Shown one piece after another: positions 61,648 through 64,000 of a stretch of DNA of 64,000 bases (position 1 is its first letter; each line of letters starts with the position of its first letter). Below the pieces are notes generated by a model, which did no database searches, was not told the DNA's origin, and saw nothing but the letters and a program-made list of their open reading frames with translations. Source of the stretch: Streptomyces griseoluteus (GTDB lineage: Bacteria; Actinomycetota; Actinomycetes; Streptomycetales; Streptomycetaceae). The stretch lies in the NCBI RefSeq assembly GCF_004784465.1, contig NZ_SRRU01000013.1:96301-160300 (forward strand), in the 5' to 3' direction. A program made the translations under genes and the position numbers.

Positions 61648-62121
61648 CTAGCTCAAGTGGTGCTGTGCCCACGTGGAGACGCTGCTCAGCCGGGCGGCGG
61701 CTGTGACCGGGTCACCCGTTCGGGTGGGCTGGTCCACCTCGAAGTCGTGGCCGGTCAAGCCGCTCTCGTCCTCGACGATCCGAGCGATGCGATAGGCCAG
61801 TTCCATCACTTTCAGCGTCGCCGGACCCGAGTGGCGGTAAGCGACCTCGATGTGGGCTGTGTCGCCGCAGTAGTCGAGCTGCACACGTCCTGGCCGACCA
61901 ACGGTCTCAAGGGTGAGGCTGTATGGGTACTCCGCAGACTCGACGGGGCCAGCGTCCCGCGAGACTCGTCTCAGGATCCGGTCCCACGCGCTCCGTTGCG
62001 CCTGAGTAAGTCGGAGCGGCTGCAGGTCGGCATCGGGATCGAAGTTGGCGTTGAGGCGGTCAACCGTTCCCTGAAGTGTCAGGCCCGGCTGCACCCGCAC
62101 GAGCATGATGTCGTAGCTCAC
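61648..62121 (-). CDS. Hypothetical protein
   Basis: This is a 157-residue cytosolic protein starting at GTG 62121. Motifs: SYDIMLVRVQPGLTLQGTVD, SAWDRILRRVSRDAGPVESAEYP, TLETVGRPGRVQLDYCGDTAHIEVAY, HSGPATLKVMELAYRIARIVEDESGLTGHDFEV. Typical single-domain alpha/beta streptomycete hypothetical protein. No ribosome site is obvious and function is unknown. Immediately followed on the other side by an IS5 remnant. Confidence 0.75.
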   Translation of the reverse strand: MSYDIMLVRVQPGLTLQGTVDRLNANFDPDADLQPLRLTQAQRSAWDRILRRVSRDAGPVESAEYPYSLTLETVGRPGRVQLDYCGDTAHIEVAYRHSGPATLKVMELAYRIARIVEDESGLTGHDFEVDQPTRTGDPVTAAARLSSVSTWAQHHLS

Positions 62122-62228
62122 CAGGTGAATGTATGCAGACTTCTCCTACTCGGTCACAGCATTAATCCTGTCCCCCCGACTGACCCGCTCGGGGTGATCT
62201 GAACGACACGGCCGAGGGTGGCAGGTCA

Positions 62229-62685
62229 GTGATTCTGATCCCCGCGCAGCGGCGATGCTCTGGCGAGGAAGCCTCCCGACGACGGCGTGGGCCAGCCTTC
62301 AGGCCCTCCACCAACCACCTTGTGGTCATCGACGCCGATACTCGTCTTGTTCTCGCGGTTGGACGGCCGCTGCCAGGCCACCGCAACGACTGCAAGGCGT
62401 GGGAGGAGTCCGGTGTCAAGGCTGCCGTAACACCATCACCATCGCTGACGGAGGCTATCCCGGCACGGGCCTCGTGATGCCGCACCGCCGCCGAAAGGGC
62501 GAAGAGCTGACCGACTGAAAGAAGGCGCACAACACCTCCCACAAGCAGGTTCGTGCACGCATCGAGCACACCTTCGCCCGCATGAAAACCTGGAAAATCC
62601 TCCGCGACTACCGTCTCAAGGTGACGGCGTACATCACGCCGTGCTCGGCATCGTACGCCTGCACAACCTCGTCTCCGCCGGATGA
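62229..62685 (+). pseudogene. Decayed IS5-family (Tnp_4-like) transposase
   Basis: Pieces in three frames match one transposase: TNHLVVIDADTRLVLAVGRP and GHRNDCKAWEESGVKAA, then TITIADGGYPGTGLVMPHRR followed by a TGA at 62516 where Trp is expected, then ARIEHTFARMKTWKILRDYR. After another shift comes GDGVHHAVLGIVRLHNLVS to the TGA at 62683-62685. At least one nonsense and two frameshift lesions; dead. Confidence 0.85.
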
Positions 62686-62728
62686 GGACGTGTGCCCGAT
62701 ACTGTTGACCTCACCCGCAGAAGCTTCC

Positions 62729-63745
62729 CTAAGTGTTTTCGCCGCCTTCGAAATCCCGCTCCGGGCCGCGCATATTGCCCAATACCTTATTCCCCTGAGC
62801 ATCGATCATTCGCGTGACAGTCTCCTGTGCAATTCCAAAAATAATCGCCCAGGCGGCAATCTGGGCAGCGGAGTCCAAATTCGAAAGGCCTGGAACGACC
62901 TGACCGTTGATGAGCATGATCCCGAAGAGGGCCGACAGGGCGCCGATGGGCAGCCTGAGGAGGATGAGCATGGCGGGAATTGAATACGGCATGTTCGTGC
63001 CTTGAATTTTTCGAAGCGCAAGGGATCCCGCCATGGCTGCCGCGCCGGCGCCGATACCTTCCACCAGCAGGGTGTCAATTCTGCTCGCCTCCTTCCCTGT
63101 TGGGCAAACTTGCCCGGTGGAGGGGCTGAAGCAAAGGAGCGTGGATATCGTCGAACGGTCTTTCAGATTCCAGATGATGAACAGTGCGGCAACGATACTG
63201 GTAGCGATGGCCGCGGCCAGGAGGACGTTACGGAAGCTCCGGGCCTGGGCTCTTTCCGCTTCCTCCGCCTCGTGTGCGGCAAGCAGGGTGGCGATGGCCA
63301 GCTCTTTCAGGTCCGGTCCCATTTCCTGCCCGTTACTCTTTAAGCGGTCCTCCAATGCCACCAGTCTAGGGTCACTCGGCCCGAGGTGCTGTCTGGCTTG
63401 GGCAAGGACAACGGTCCCGGCCCACTTCAGTTCTCCTTCGTCTGCGGGCACCAGTTTGAGGAGCTTCACTTCCGCCTTGTGGACGTTCGAGTATGCCCGA
63501 TCGACGCGAGCACCCGTTAGCATTGAAAGGGGGGTCTTCCGGCCTCCGGCCGCATTCCGGGCTACAGTCAGATGGGTTTTCACCTTCTCTGCGATCTTTT
63601 TGTCGCCGGGTGAGAGTTCGGATACCTCCTCCCTTCTGTTGAGCAGCGCCTGGAGATGTGCCACATGTGCGGTGATGCGCTGCGCCCAGGAGGACTTTCC
63701 TTTGCCTGCCACGTCATCATCGGAGTCGAGCTCTCCCTCTTCCAT
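62729..63745 (-). CDS. Membrane protein with N-terminal helical domain, unknown function
   Basis: This is a 338-residue protein (ATG 63745 chosen; GGAG lies just before). Residues 1-190 are soluble, charged helices (SSWAQRITAHVAHLQALLNR, KKIAEKVKTHLTVARNAAG, LVALEDRLKSNGQEMGPDLK). At least four hydrophobic helices follow (FRNVLLAAAIATSIVAALFI, GIGAGAAAMAGSLAL, AMLILLRLPIGALSALFG, QIAAWAIIFGIAQETV). More AT-rich codons than its neighbours and IS sequences on both sides suggest horizontal gain. Possibly a phage-defence or stress membrane effector; this is speculation. Confidence 0.75.
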   Translation of the reverse strand: MEEGELDSDDDVAGKGKSSWAQRITAHVAHLQALLNRREEVSELSPGDKKIAEKVKTHLTVARNAAGGRKTPLSMLTGARVDRAYSNVHKAEVKLLKLVPADEGELKWAGTVVLAQARQHLGPSDPRLVALEDRLKSNGQEMGPDLKELAIATLLAAHEAEEAERAQARSFRNVLLAAAIATSIVAALFIIWNLKDRSTISTLLCFSPSTGQVCPTGKEASRIDTLLVEGIGAGAAAMAGSLALRKIQGTNMPYSIPAMLILLRLPIGALSALFGIMLINGQVVPGLSNLDSAAQIAAWAIIFGIAQETVTRMIDAQGNKVLGNMRGPERDFEGGENT

Positions 63746-63916
63746 GGCTCCAGTGGAGGCTTCGAGGTGAGGGGCGGCCACTGGGACGGGGCTGTTGGGG
63801 TGGCGCTGCCGCCTCGGGACTCGGGCCGACCCACGCAGAGGTCGCGGCAACGGTGCGGGCGGCCGCTGACGCCCTAAGACATCGTTTCTTTTGGCGGCTG
63901 GGGTCGTTGTGTTGGT

Positions 63917-64000
63917 ATGACGAGCCTTGCTGAGCGCCTGGTGCCAGATGAGTTGTGGGAGTTGTTCCGGCGGGTGGTGCCGGAGACGGTGGTCATACGG
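63917..64000 (+). CDS. IS5-family transposase, N-terminal part (cut by window edge)
   Basis: The first 28 codons, starting at ATG 63917, read MTSLAERLVPDELWELFRRV and on to VIR at the window end. This is the typical N-terminus of the DUF4096-type IS5 transposases of Streptomyces, in which PDELWELF leads the IR-binding domain. The rest lies outside the window. Confidence 0.85.
   Translation, partial: MTSLAERLVPDELWELFRRVVPETVVIR

Noticed and set aside
61411..62202. Plus-strand 263-codon frame
   Set aside because: It is the reverse-strand shadow of the hypothetical gene at 61648-62121 and has no motifs.
1..64000. CRISPR array, rRNA or tRNA genes
   Set aside because: No regularly spaced direct repeats with spacers were seen and no cloverleaf or rRNA-like segments were recognised while reading both strands.

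Overview
The window has the GC content, codon bias, GTG starts, twin-arginine signals, F420-type oxidoreductase and IS5/IS630 remnants of a Streptomyces-like actinomycete chromosome. The mix of IS fragments, broken genes and niche-specific secreted enzymes suggests an accessory or chromosome-arm region. No rRNA, tRNA or CRISPR array was seen.

Region 1 (3-17443, all on +, many stop/start overlaps) looks like one long transcription unit. Its first half is a sugar-type ABC importer (ATPase, permease, binding lipoprotein), a Gfo/Idh/MocA oxidoreductase, a TIM-barrel isomerase, a secreted sugar dehydrogenase with PKD and CBM6-like domains, and a secreted ThuA-DUF1080 protein. These families are associated with oxidised (3-keto) glycosides. 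The second half is an ebo-type cluster (EboC prenyltransferase, EboA, EboB TatD hydrolase, EboE, EboF phosphatase). It is preceded by an inositol-phosphate-synthase-like protein and followed by an exported TIM-barrel protein. A strong hairpin at 17459-17501 closes the unit.

Region 2 (17.5-48 kb) is a mosaic. It holds secreted small proteins, an intact IS5-family element with a translationally coupled accessory gene, a ferredoxin-like/metallo-beta-lactamase fusion, AraC + PobA-like hydroxylase, a peptidoglycan amidase, a MOSC protein, HxlR/SRPBCC/F420 oxidoreductase genes, Ku, LysR + a dehydrogenase-NTF2 fusion, an alpha/beta-hydrolase between transposase scars, and an alcohol dehydrogenase/TetR pair. 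Broken genes include a serine recombinase, IS630, IS5, an SDR and a DUF6233-like tail.

Region 3 (48-57 kb) holds a TetR-controlled nitrilase + APC permease pair. Next to it are four secreted, apparently cell-wall-acting proteins (M23 peptidase, SxxK serine hydrolase, lysozyme-like/amidase-2, double-psi-barrel-like). All four end in the same SH3-like tail closing with LPG(V/I)PxC. A winged-helix regulator with a palindromic operator follows, then a truncated anhydromuramic acid kinase.

Region 4 (57.9-64 kb) holds a small Cys-rich protein, PPK2, a chloramphenicol-type MFS exporter with a candidate leader peptide, two hypothetical genes, a decayed IS5 transposase and the start of another IS5 transposase at the window edge.
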